NCBI GenBank assembly: GCA_030428695.1
Contig: JAUIEM010000005.1
Span: 1 to 51,597 of the forward strand
From: a bacterium
Lineage (GTDB): Bacteria; Planctomycetota; J058; JAJDCP01
Length of the DNA stretch: 51,597 bases
Reading direction: 5' to 3'
The number at the start of each line of letters is the position of its first letter. Position 1 is the first letter of the stretch. Of the stretch, positions 18,018-25,665 are shown one piece after another. The notes under the pieces were generated by a model. The model saw only the letters and a list, made by a program, of their open reading frames with translations. It was not told the DNA's origin and searched no databases. The translations under genes and the position numbers were made by a program.

Positions 18018-18055
18018 CGGGGGTGGCTGCTAGCTTTCATGAATATGCGAGTTCT

Positions 18056-18078
18056 GCGCCGGGCTCTCTGCCCGGCGC
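18056..18078 (+). promoter_or_regulatory. Perfect 8-bp hairpin just before recA
   Basis: GCGCCGGG at 18056-18063 pairs with CCCGGCGC at 18071-18078 over a 7-base loop (CTCTCTG), 10 bases ahead of the recA ribosome site. No poly-U follows. It could attenuate ssb-recA readthrough or stabilise the mRNA. I see no recognisable LexA/SOS box near it. Confidence 0.4.
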
Positions 18079-18098
18079 CCCTCGGCCAGGAGACAATG

Positions 18099-19214
18099 AT
18101 GGCGACGAAGAGCAAGACGAAACCGCTGTCGCGGGATAAAGCCCGCGACCAGGCGTTGCAGTACACGATCGCGCAGATCAGCCGCAAGTGCGGCGAAGGC
18201 TCGATCATGATCCTCGGCCAGGACGCGGCCCGCGAGTTCGATGTGATCTCGACCGGCTCCCTGGCGCTCGATGTCGCCCTCGGCATCGGCGGCGTGCCCC
18301 GGGGGCGCGTCGTCGAGATCTACGGGCCGGAGTCGTCCGGAAAGACGACCCTCGCCCTGCACATCCTCGCCAACGCCCAGAAGAACCACGGCGTCGCCGC
18401 GTTCATCGACGCAGAGCACGCCCTCGACCCCTCCTACGCCAGGAAGCTCGGCGTCGACATCGACTCGCTGCTGGTCTCGCAGCCCGACTCGGGTGAGCAG
18501 GCCCTGGAGATCTGCGACATGCTCGTCAGCTCCAACGCGATCGATGTCGTGGTCGTCGACTCGGTGGCCGCCCTCGTCCCGCGAGCCGAGCTCGAGGGCG
18601 AGATGGGCGACTCCCACGTCGGCCTGCAGGCGCGGCTGATGTCGCAGGCCCTGCGGAAGCTGACGTCGTCGATCAACAAGACCAACACCTGCGTGATCTT
18701 CATCAACCAGATCCGCGAGAAGATCGGCGTGATGTTCGGCAGCCCCGAAACCACGACCGGCGGACGCGCGCTGAAGTTCTACTCCTCGGTGCGTATCGAT
18801 ATCCGCAGGAAAGGATCGATCAAAGACGGCGACAAGATGATCGGCAACGTGACCAAGGCCAAAGTCGTCAAGAACAAATGTGCCCCGCCCTTCCAGATCG
18901 CCGAGTTCGACATCTACTACAACAAAGGCATCAACTGGATCGGAGACATCCTCGAGCTGGGGGTGAAGTTCGGGGTGATCACCAAGTCCGGCTCCTGGTA
19001 CTCCTACGGCGACACCCGCCTCGGCCAGGGCAAGGAGCGCAGCACCCAGTTCCTCGGCGAGAACGCCGACGTGCTGGTCGACATCGAGAACGAGGTGCTG
19101 TGCAAGGCCTTCCCCGACCGCCAGAGACCGGCCGACAAGGCCGCTGCCGCACAGCAGGAGCAGCAGCCCTCCGCTGGCAAGACCAGGCCGGCGAGCACAC
19201 GCAAGAAGCGCTAG
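18099..19214 (+). CDS. recA: RecA recombinase
   Basis: A 371-residue RecA. Seen in order: [10 protein letters not shown] and [20 protein letters not shown], Walker [23 protein letters not shown], Walker [12 protein letters not shown], loop L1/L2 regions ([37 protein letters not shown]), and a C-terminal domain ending in a Lys/Arg-rich tail rather than the usual acidic one. RecA pairs homologous DNA in recombination and drives LexA cleavage. Start ATG 18099 has AGGAG six bases upstream; ATG 18096 or a distal one at 18039 are alternatives. A good intrinsic terminator follows. The basic C-terminus ([11 protein letters not shown]) is unusual, since in Escherichia coli the RecA tail is acidic and autoregulatory. 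Confidence 0.97.
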   Translation: MATKSKTKPLSRDKARDQALQYTIAQISRKCGEGSIMILGQDAAREFDVISTGSLALDVALGIGGVPRGRVVEIYGPESSGKTTLALHILANAQKNHGVAAFIDAEHALDPSYARKLGVDIDSLLVSQPDSGEQALEICDMLVSSNAIDVVVVDSVAALVPRAELEGEMGDSHVGLQARLMSQALRKLTSSINKTNTCVIFINQIREKIGVMFGSPETTTGGRALKFYSSVRIDIRRKGSIKDGDKMIGNVTKAKVVKNKCAPPFQIAEFDIYYNKGINWIGDILELGVKFGVITKSGSWYSYGDTRLGQGKERSTQFLGENADVLVDIENEVLCKAFPDRQRPADKAAAAQQEQQPSAGKTRPASTRKKR

Positions 19215-19222
19215 TGCACCGG

Positions 19223-19250
19223 GGGCCCGACGCTCAACCCGTCGGGTCCC
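19223..19250 (+). terminator. First hairpin after recA
   Basis: Nine base pairs with one bulged T (19223-19231 with 19241-19250), eight bases after the recA stop. It has no U-tract. It may work with the terminator just downstream or protect the mRNA end. Confidence 0.5.
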
Positions 19251-19264
19251 GATCCTCCCAGGTA

Positions 19265-19300
19265 CCGGACCTCTCTGCTCGTGCGGGGGTCCGGTTTTCT
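19265..19300 (+). terminator. Intrinsic terminator of recA
   Basis: CCGGACC at 19265-19271 pairs perfectly with GGTCCGG at 19288-19294, extendable by an A-T pair, and is followed by TTTTCT. It is the only textbook stem plus U-tract I found in the window, 50 bases after the recA stop. Confidence 0.75.
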
Positions 19301-19352
19301 GTGGGGGGACCGTGAACCCGCCAACAGGGTTGGGTGGCTGGCAGAAGAAGAA

Positions 19353-19388
19353 TTCAACGCAGAGGCTCAGAGGTGCAGAGGCGCAGAG
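19353..19388. repeat. Octamer array (..GCAGAG x4), left arm of an inverted repeat
   Basis: After TTCA, four octamers fill 19357-19388: ACGCAGAG, GCTCAGAG, GTGCAGAG, GCGCAGAG. The reverse complement recurs at 19751-19782, including the TTCA edge, with one mismatch over about 33 bases. The pair therefore brackets roughly 360 bp. Confidence 0.8.
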
Positions 19389-19595
19389 AGGAGGTCTCTT
19401 CCGCTTCCAGCGACGAACTTTGGAGAGGGACGACGATAGTCCACGGTGGGAGAGGAAGAAAGAACGAGAGAAAGAGAGAAAGAAAGGACCTATGAGCAAG
19501 GTCGTAAGCCAGGAACGAAGACGGAGGAAATGAAAAATCAAGTACAAGCCTCGCCCTGACCAGATACACCACTGAACAGCGCAATCTTCTCGATT

Positions 19596-19627
19596 TCTTC
19601 CTTTTTCTGATTTCCTGGGTTCCTGGT
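19596..19627 (-). repeat. Third octamer array (CCAGGAA type)
   Basis: On the minus strand, from 19627 downward, four adjacent octamers read ACCAGGAA, CCCAGGAA, ATCAGAAA, AAGGAAGA. The motif decays toward a purine-rich end, just as the ..GCCAAG array at 4675-4706 decays into a GAA tract. The array is again 32 nt long. Confidence 0.55.
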
Positions 19628-19750
19628 CTCCCTATAGATACTTTCTTCTTCCTCCTTTTATCCCCTGCCTGCCTGTGCCTATCCTTCGTCGGAGACAACC
19701 CACTCCAACCCACGTTCTCGATCCCGCACCCGTCGGCAGAGGCCCGCTCC

Positions 19751-19863
19751 GCGCCTCTGCACCTCTGCGCCTCTGCGTTGAAATGTCCCCTCCTCGCCGG
19801 TGGGGGCTCGACGCGCCTCTGCACCTCTGCGCTCCTGCGTTGAAATGTCCCCTCCTCGCCGGT
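19751..19863. repeat. Right arm of the octamer repeat, tandemly duplicated
   Basis: Two 51-base copies (19751-19801 and 19813-19863) lie 62 bp apart and differ at two adjacent bases. Each has three octamers of the CTCTGCG(T/C) type, then TTGAAATGTCC and CCTCCTCGCCGGT. In reverse complement each copy matches the left array at 19353-19388. The duplication implies slippage or repeated insertion. Confidence 0.8.
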
Positions 19864-19889
19864 AGAAGCGTGGCGGTTCAAACCGACGG

Positions 19890-21227
19890 TCAAGCCGCGC
19901 CCCGAGGAACCAACCGCAGCTTCAACCCCAGCGGCTTCAACGTGATCAGCGGCTCGATCGCCGTCGGCCCCGTCCCGCACCGGACGAGGTCGAAGCGCCG
20001 CAAGAGGGCCGCGAGCACGACGACCATCTCCATCAGCGCGAACTGCTTGCCGATGCAGACCCGCGGCCCCCCGCCGAAGGGGAAGTAGGCGTAGCGCGGG
20101 CGCCCGCGGGAGTGCTCCTTGCTGAAGCGCGAGGGCCGGAACTCCTCCGGCGCCTCCCACAGGCTCTCCGCCCGCTGCACGACCCAGGGGCACAGCATCA
20201 CCCAGGCACCGGCGGGCAGCGGATGGCCCTCGACCACGTCGTCGACGCGGGCGACGCGCTCGATCATCCAGGCCGGGGGGTAGAGGCGCAGGGTCTCGTC
20301 GATGACCTGGCGCAGGTAGCGCAGCCGGGGGAGGTCCTCCGCCTCGGGGGCGCGCTCGCCGAGCACGGCGGAGAGCTCGGCGCGGGCTTCGGCGAGCACC
20401 TCCGGGTGGCGCGAGAGCAGGTCGAGACACCAGGCGAGGGCGTTGCCGGTGGTCTCGTGCCCGGCGACGATCATCGTCACCATCTCGTCGCGCAGCTGGC
20501 GGGCATCCATGCGCACGCCCCCGTCCTGGAGAGCCATCATGCGGGCGAGCAGATCGGGGCCCTCGACATCGCCCCTGCGCCGGTCGGCGATCAGACCCTC
20601 GATCAGCGCGTCGAGGGTCTGTCGGGCGGCGCGCACCCGGCGGTTGCGCGGGGTCGGCACCCAGGCGGGCGGGGTCAGCAGGTGGTTGAGGCGGTGGTCG
20701 ACGTCCCGCATCAGAACGTCGATCGCAGCCTGGACGTCCGCCGCCTCGCGGGCGGAGAGGTCGCGCTGGAAGAGCGCCTGCCCGACGATGCCGAGGGTCA
20801 GCCGGGCCATCTCCAGCCCGGCGTCGATCGGCTCCGTCTCCCGCGCATAGCGCGCGCAGGCCCGCTCGCTGGCGGCGATCATGCCGGGCAGGAAGGCGGC
20901 GAGGCGGCGGGCGGTGAACTCGGGCTGGATCAGGCGGCGCTGGCGCTTCCACAGCTCGCCCTCGCTGGTGACCAGCCCGTCGCCGAGCAGCCGCGCGAGG
21001 AAGTCATAGGTGCGGCTCTTGCGGTAGGCGGCGTGGTTCTCGACCAGGATGTGGCGGATGCCCGCGGGGTCGCTGATCAGGTAGAGCTGCTCGTGGAGCA
21101 TGCGGAAGCGGGCGTAGTCGCCGTGCTCCCGCTGCAGCGCCGAGAGGAAGTCGAGGGGGCGGTGCACCAGCGCGGAGAAGAAGCCGAGCGGGCGCCAGCT
21201 GGTCGGACCGGTGAAGACGGCGGGCAC
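19890..21227 (-). CDS. Cytochrome P450
   Basis: A 445-residue P450 of the soluble bacterial type. Motifs in order: helix I MIVAGHETTGNALAW, ExxR in ETLRLYPPAW, and heme-binding loop FPFGGGPRVCIGKQFALMEM with Cys391 as thiolate ligand. The family uses O2 and two electrons from a redox partner to hydroxylate or epoxidise substrates; the closest style is the CYP102/CYP4-like group that acts on fatty acids, alkanes or related hydrophobic compounds. The start is GTG 21227, with GAGGAG five bases upstream; an in-frame extension to 21317 overlaps the neighbouring gene and is rejected. It lies 64 bp after the 1201-residue unknown gene. No ferredoxin or reductase gene is nearby. Confidence 0.95.
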   Translation of the reverse strand: MPAVFTGPTSWRPLGFFSALVHRPLDFLSALQREHGDYARFRMLHEQLYLISDPAGIRHILVENHAAYRKSRTYDFLARLLGDGLVTSEGELWKRQRRLIQPEFTARRLAAFLPGMIAASERACARYARETEPIDAGLEMARLTLGIVGQALFQRDLSAREAADVQAAIDVLMRDVDHRLNHLLTPPAWVPTPRNRRVRAARQTLDALIEGLIADRRRGDVEGPDLLARMMALQDGGVRMDARQLRDEMVTMIVAGHETTGNALAWCLDLLSRHPEVLAEARAELSAVLGERAPEAEDLPRLRYLRQVIDETLRLYPPAWMIERVARVDDVVEGHPLPAGAWVMLCPWVVQRAESLWEAPEEFRPSRFSKEHSRGRPRYAYFPFGGGPRVCIGKQFALMEMVVVLAALLRRFDLVRCGTGPTAIEPLITLKPLGLKLRLVPRGAA

Positions 21228-21291
21228 GGGAGCTCCTCGCGGACGGAGCCACACAGTGTACCACGTCCTGCCCGTCGGTACCTGCCGCCGA

Positions 21292-24200
21292 TCAGTCGAG
21301 CGCGTCCCTGGTCTCACCGATCAGCGCGCCGACATCGGTGACCGTCTCGATCGCGCCGAGGACGAGGTCCGGTGGATTGAAGACGATCGCCTGGGTGTTG
21401 CCGACGAAGGTGAAGACCCCGCCGTCGCAGCCCGGGAGCACGTCCGACCAGGAACAGAACAAGCCGACCGCGTTGGAGAGGTGCGACCAGCTGAAGCTGA
21501 TCTCGCCGTCCTCATAGTAGTCGTTCCACAGCCCCGCGCCGAACGACAGGCTGCTCGCGACCGCGGTGAGGATCTTCTGGGTCGCCGTCTTCGCGGTCTG
21601 CGTGAGCAGGCCCCGCACGGCCTCCCGGGCGAAGGTGGTCACAGCGGCCTTCAGGCCGAACTTCAGGCACTGCTTGAGCGCCATCCTGGCGGCCTGCTTC
21701 AAGGCCAGCACCACGGCCGGCCCACCGACCGCCAGGCTGGCGATGTCGCCTGCCACCTCGACCACCCGCAGCAGCGCGACGACGACCTCGCCGGCGTCGG
21801 CGACGTCGTGCTCGGCGTCGACGAAGGCCTCCCGGCTGTCGTCGATGGTCTTGTTCAGGGCGGCGACCACTTCGACCAGCCGGTTGTCGACCTGCGCAGC
21901 GGCCTCGTTGTCGCCGTCGTTGCCGAGCGCGGCGCGCAGGAAGGCGAGCTGGACGATGCTGGTCCAGGCCTTCTCGACGGCCTGCTTGAGCCGGTCGGAG
22001 AGCTCCTGGTACAGCTCCCGCTGGTCGGGGATGAACGGCAGGCCGTAGCGCCAGTCGTCGACCTTCTCCTCGAGCAGGCGGCGGACGAAGCCCGCGGAGC
22101 TCGCGTAGACGTCGAGCAGCAGGAACGGATCCCAGGGCTCCTTGTCGCCCGTCTCGCCGGCCTCCGCGCGCGGGATCATGTAGCCGGAGACCAGGAAGTG
22201 CAGCTTCTCCTGCGCACGGAGGCGTTCGATCTCCGCGTCCCAGGGGCTGGGCTCCTGGAAGTCGGCCTGCGCGATGATCTGCTCCGCGCCGAGCAGACCG
22301 TTCACGACGCGGCGCTGGTCGCTCGACACCGCCGCGCTGTCCGACCACAGCTCGGCCTCGGGCTTGTCCTGCGCGACCAGGTCGAGCAACCGGGCCGTGC
22401 TGACCAGGGCCTGCAACGCCGGCGTCTGCTCGAGGATGGTGTCGAGCAGGAACAGGTAGACGCCCGCGGGGTCCGAGGCGAGCTCGGCGACGACGTCCCG
22501 GAGCTTGCCGTAGGAGCGGATCAGCGCCGCCTGCGGGTCCTGGCCCGCAGGCTCGTCGAGCAGGGCGTTGCGACGCTCGACGATCTCCTCGGCGAGGGCG
22601 CCGATGCGGCCGCTGATCGCGGTCGTCATGTCGGCGATCGCGGTCGCCGTGCGCTCGGCGTAGAGCACGAACGGCTGGCGCGCCGCATCGGAGAGCTCGA
22701 GCCCCTCGTTCGCGGCGATCGTCGCCGCCTCGGCGATGCACGAGGCGGCGATCAGCACGTGCAGCGGGGGCAGGCCGTCGGCAGCCTCGTAGGTGGTCCA
22801 GACCGTCTCGAGCACGGTGCTCGCGTGCTCGAGCAGCTTGTCCCGGTAGGCCCCGTAGTCGACCAGGTCCTCGTCCTGGGCGTCCGCCCCACCGTCGCGC
22901 CCGAGCTGGACCTCCGCTCCCGGGGAGACGTGGGCGAACAGCCGCAGCAGGTGCGCGATCTCGGTGAAGCTGACCGCCTCCTGCGCCGCGACGCGCCGGT
23001 CGAGGGCGCCGACCAGGCCGAGGGCCAGGTCGTCGTACAGCCACGGCAGGATCGTCGCGTCGAAGACCGCGAAGACCTCGGGGTGCCGCACCTTGCCGAG
23101 CGCGGTCAAGAAGCCCCCGAGCGCCTGCTCGAACTCCGCGGAGATGCGTCCGGCGGCGCTCGCGTCCCCGGCTTCCACCGCCTCCTGCCAGCCCCGCAGC
23201 CGCGCGGTCATGTCGTGCAGCTCGGCGACCTGCCCGAGCTCGGCCGCATCGAGGTCGGCGGCCCGGAAGCCCAGCTGCTGGACCGCCTCCCAGATCAGGT
23301 CGGCGACCTGCTCGGCCTCCGGAGACAGGTCGACGCCTTCGCTCGCGGCCCGGAAGGCGGCGATGTCGAGGGGGTTGTCGGGGTCCTGCCCGAGCGCGAG
23401 CAGGAACAGCCGCCACAGCGCGGGGAGCAACGCCCGGTGGCCGAGGACGGCGGCCTGCGCGCCGGTCACCGTGACCAGCGCAGCGACCAGGGCCTGGCGG
23501 CTCGCCTCGGGGGTCGCCCGCGTGAAGGCGGCGATCAACCCCGGCAGGGCGTCGAGGTTGAGGCGCCCGACCGCGGCGGAAGCCCCGCTCCGGTACCGGT
23601 AGCCGGCGGCGGCGCACTCTCCGGCCAGCGCCGCGAGGGCGTCGAAGTCCGGGGTCGACGCGGCGAGCTCGGCGCGGACGCGGTAGGGGCGCACCATCGC
23701 CCGCTCGAGGGCGTCGGTGTGCGCCGCGTACAGCGCCCGGAGCTGCGCGGTCGCCCGGCGCTCGGCGAGGACCCCCAGCGAGCGCGGGACGCCGACGCGG
23801 GTGCTCGAGAACTTCTGGTCGTGGAAGGTCGGCAAGCACCAGCCGGCGACCTCCTGCAGGCGGGCGTCCGGATCGTCGGTGTGGTGCAGGGCGTGCTCGA
23901 TCAGCCGCCGCTCCGCCGCGAGGTAGAGCCGCTCGCTGCCGAAGATCGGGTCGACCTGGCCCCGCGCCCCGGCGAGGAACTCGAGGTCGAGCCGGGCCTC
24001 GGCGCCGTCGGGGATCACCGGGGTGACGCTGCCGTCGCCCTGCACGAGCCACTCGAGCAGGCTCTGAGCCAACGCATCGGCAGCGGCCAGGCGCTCGCCG
24101 AAGAAGACCTCGACCTGGGGACAGGGCAGGGCCGCCAGCAGCACCTCGTAGCTGCTGGTCCGCCACTGCCCGACCTCGCTCGCCGTCGCGTAGGGCGCCT

Positions 24201-24897
24201 CGGTGCAGGCCCGGGCCGCCCACAGCAGGCCCGCGACGGCAGCCGTCGTGTTCTCGACCGCGTGGTGGGCCCGGCCGAGGGTGATGGTGCCGACGATCCG
24301 GTCGCCGCCCATCACCCCGGAGGTCTCGCCGAGGTCAGGGGTGATGCTCGCGTCGGGGATCCCCGCCGCGATCACCCCCTGCCGACGCTCGAGCAGCTCG
24401 CCGAACAGGCTGCGGAGCAGGGTCTCGTCGACGCCTTCGGCGTGGCGGAGGAAGGACTCGAGGCTGCGCTGTTCCTTGCGGTCCATCGAGCGCGCCCGTC
24501 CCTCGAAGACCCGCGCCAGCCGCTCCTGCTGCGCGCCGCTCGTGCGGCTCAGGCCCTCGACGATCGCGCAGTGTCCCCGCCCTCGGAGCCCCGAGCGCAA
24601 GTGCCGGAGCAGCGTCTCGTTACGCGTCTCGTCCTCGCTCTCCAGGAGGGTCTCGACCAGGAGTCGGTAGGTCGCCAGGTCGGCGCCGCGCATCAACAGC
24701 TGCAGGGCGATGGCCCAGGCCTCGTCGTCGCGCAGGGCGAGGGCGAACGCCCCCATCCAGGCGGCGTCCTGCCGCCAGTCCGGTTGCTGGCGGAGCTCGC
24801 TCTGGAGCGGACGGAGCTCCCTTCGATCTCTCGCGGCGCTCTGGATGCGCGCGAAGAGCTCCTCGGCGGTCGGGGCTGCGGTGTCGCTGTCTGGCAT
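21292..24897 (-). CDS. Large protein of unknown function (1201 residues)
   Basis: A 1201-residue, mostly helical, acidic and alanine-rich protein with no signal peptide and no motif I can name. An N-terminal region of about 180 residues is highly helical. The middle has a beta-rich stretch (GGDRIVGTITLGRAHHAVENTTAAVAGLL). Near the C-terminus, a hydrophobic, glycine/alanine-rich segment (ASLAVGGPAVVLALKQAARMALKQ and a following run to about 1110) is followed by a Cys/Trp/Asp-rich end (WSDVLPGCDGGVFTF). Such a segment resembles translocation parts of large toxins, but nothing catalytic is visible. The start is ATG 24897 with GGGAG nine bases upstream. A further upstream frame (to 25344) is antisense to other sequence and rejected. 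It follows the 94-residue gene by 71 bp. The product is a candidate effector or surface protein; this is a guess. Confidence 0.75.
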   Translation of the reverse strand: MPDSDTAAPTAEELFARIQSAARDRRELRPLQSELRQQPDWRQDAAWMGAFALALRDDEAWAIALQLLMRGADLATYRLLVETLLESEDETRNETLLRHLRSGLRGRGHCAIVEGLSRTSGAQQERLARVFEGRARSMDRKEQRSLESFLRHAEGVDETLLRSLFGELLERRQGVIAAGIPDASITPDLGETSGVMGGDRIVGTITLGRAHHAVENTTAAVAGLLWAARACTEAPYATASEVGQWRTSSYEVLLAALPCPQVEVFFGERLAAADALAQSLLEWLVQGDGSVTPVIPDGAEARLDLEFLAGARGQVDPIFGSERLYLAAERRLIEHALHHTDDPDARLQEVAGWCLPTFHDQKFSSTRVGVPRSLGVLAERRATAQLRALYAAHTDALERAMVRPYRVRAELAASTPDFDALAALAGECAAAGYRYRSGASAAVGRLNLDALPGLIAAFTRATPEASRQALVAALVTVTGAQAAVLGHRALLPALWRLFLLALGQDPDNPLDIAAFRAASEGVDLSPEAEQVADLIWEAVQQLGFRAADLDAAELGQVAELHDMTARLRGWQEAVEAGDASAAGRISAEFEQALGGFLTALGKVRHPEVFAVFDATILPWLYDDLALGLVGALDRRVAAQEAVSFTEIAHLLRLFAHVSPGAEVQLGRDGGADAQDEDLVDYGAYRDKLLEHASTVLETVWTTYEAADGLPPLHVLIAASCIAEAATIAANEGLELSDAARQPFVLYAERTATAIADMTTAISGRIGALAEEIVERRNALLDEPAGQDPQAALIRSYGKLRDVVAELASDPAGVYLFLLDTILEQTPALQALVSTARLLDLVAQDKPEAELWSDSAAVSSDQRRVVNGLLGAEQIIAQADFQEPSPWDAEIERLRAQEKLHFLVSGYMIPRAEAGETGDKEPWDPFLLLDVYASSAGFVRRLLEEKVDDWRYGLPFIPDQRELYQELSDRLKQAVEKAWTSIVQLAFLRAALGNDGDNEAAAQVDNRLVEVVAALNKTIDDSREAFVDAEHDVADAGEVVVALLRVVEVAGDIASLAVGGPAVVLALKQAARMALKQCLKFGLKAAVTTFAREAVRGLLTQTAKTATQKILTAVASSLSFGAGLWNDYYEDGEISFSWSHLSNAVGLFCSWSDVLPGCDGGVFTFVGNTQAIVFNPPDLVLGAIETVTDVGALIGETRDALD

Positions 24898-24968
24898 CGG
24901 TCTGTCTCCCTGCGTGGGCTCTCCGGCGGCCCGCTTCGTTGCTCGATCCCGGCGCTCGTCTACGGGCC

Positions 24969-25253
24969 CTACGCGCGCGCCGCGTGCACGCCCCAGCGGA
25001 CCTTCAGCGGCCCCGGGGTCACGCCCTCGACCGTCGCCTTGCCGCGCTTGTCGAGCACCCCGGTCCAGCGCTGCCCCGTGCGCACGTGAACCAGCGCGAA
25101 GGGGGCGTAGGACAGGGCACGGCCGAAGCGGTCCTTGAGCTCGACCTCGACCCGCTTCTGCTGGACGGTGATCGTGTAGTGGCGGCCGCTGAGGATCTTC
25201 AAGCCGCTGCGGCAGTCGTCGAGGCCGACGTTGAGGTTCTCCTGGGGGGTCAT
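24969..25253 (-). CDS. Small Ig-like/VgrG-tip-like domain protein
   Basis: A 94-residue protein with a very strong ribosome site (GGAGGAAG) before ATG 25253. Residues 35-88 (LKDRFGRALSYAPFALVHV, then TGQRWTGVLDKRGKATVEGV, then TPGPLKVRWG) follow the pattern of the small beta-sandwich found in T6SS/phage-related and carboxypeptidase-regulatory-like domains: L-x-D-x-x-G-x-x-L, a G-x-L-D-x-x-G turn, and V-x-P-G. The family is often fused to or next to VgrG, PAAR or peptidoglycan-binding proteins. It is transcribed together with the 1201-residue gene. No contractile-system genes are visible here, so the link to injection systems is inference. Confidence 0.6.
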   Translation of the reverse strand: MTPQENLNVGLDDCRSGLKILSGRHYTITVQQKRVEVELKDRFGRALSYAPFALVHVRTGQRWTGVLDKRGKATVEGVTPGPLKVRWGVHAARA

Positions 25254-25334
25254 CGCGCTTCCTCCTCTTCGTCGTGCAGAGAGCGAGAAGCGTGCCAAGC
25301 CCCCCGGGCGGCCGGGGACCGTCGGGGATGCGGG

Positions 25335-25394
25335 GGAAGCGCAAAGCACGCTTTGTCGGAGCGGAGGAGGAAGCGTCAAGCGGGATTTGTCGGA
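25335..25394. repeat. 26-bp direct repeat, possible tandem operator
   Basis: GGAAGCG..AAGC..G.TTTGTCGGA occurs at 25335-25360 and 25369-25394 (21 of 26 positions identical, 34-bp period). The first copy also has a palindromic core AAAGC-AC-GCTTT. It lies between divergent genes, where tandem regulator sites are common. Which gene it serves is open. Confidence 0.4.
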
Positions 25395-25580
25395 CAGCCG
25401 GCGAGCGGGAGCCTCCGGCGGCGCTCGCAACGAACGGCGTCGCGCATGGGCGTCTCGTTCAGACAACGGCTCGCTTTCATGCCCTTCCCCGGTGTCGACG
25501 CTGCCTGTGCCGATGGTACCCCGCCGACCGCGCCCGCTGCTACCGACCTCGTCGCGCGCGCGGCACAGAGCGAGTCCGGC

Positions 25581-25609
25581 TTCACGCCAACTCCACCAGC
25601 CCGTACACT
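25581..25609 (+). promoter_or_regulatory. Candidate sigma-70-like promoter of the EEP-family gene
   Basis: TTCACG at 25581-25586 and TACACT at 25604-25609, each matching the consensus at four of six positions, with a 17-base spacer. The predicted start point lies about 50 bases before ATG 25666. Confidence 0.4.
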
Positions 25610-25665
25610 CTACGGCGGAAGCTCCACGAGAGGGTCCGCGACCGTCGCGACCCCCGAGGCCCGCC

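Larger units (their letters stand above)
19301..19889. other. Gene-free stretch with two octamer arrays and purine/pyrimidine tracts
   Basis: Nearly 600 bp between recA and the P450 gene. The middle (about 19400-19740) is clearly lower in GC than the rest of the window. It has a purine tract at 19451-19488 (AGAGGAAGAAAGAA-like) and pyrimidine-rich stretches around 19588-19690, which could pair with each other. Three repeats are listed separately. No ORF here has normal codon use and no transposase is present. The right edge touches the end of the P450 gene. Confidence 0.6.
25254..25665. other. Divergent intergenic region with direct repeat
   Basis: About 410 bp between the 94-residue gene and the EEP-family gene. 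It holds a direct repeat (25335-25360 and 25369-25394), a hairpin with a 7-bp stem (25401-25407 with 25422-25428) and a candidate promoter (25581-25609). I see no further gene; no ORF here has a ribosome site and normal codon use. Confidence 0.55.

Noticed and set aside
18018..18098. Possible LexA/SOS box before recA.
   Set aside because: No palindromic LexA-type site (CTG-N10-CAG or GAAC-N4-GTTC) is found between ssb and recA.
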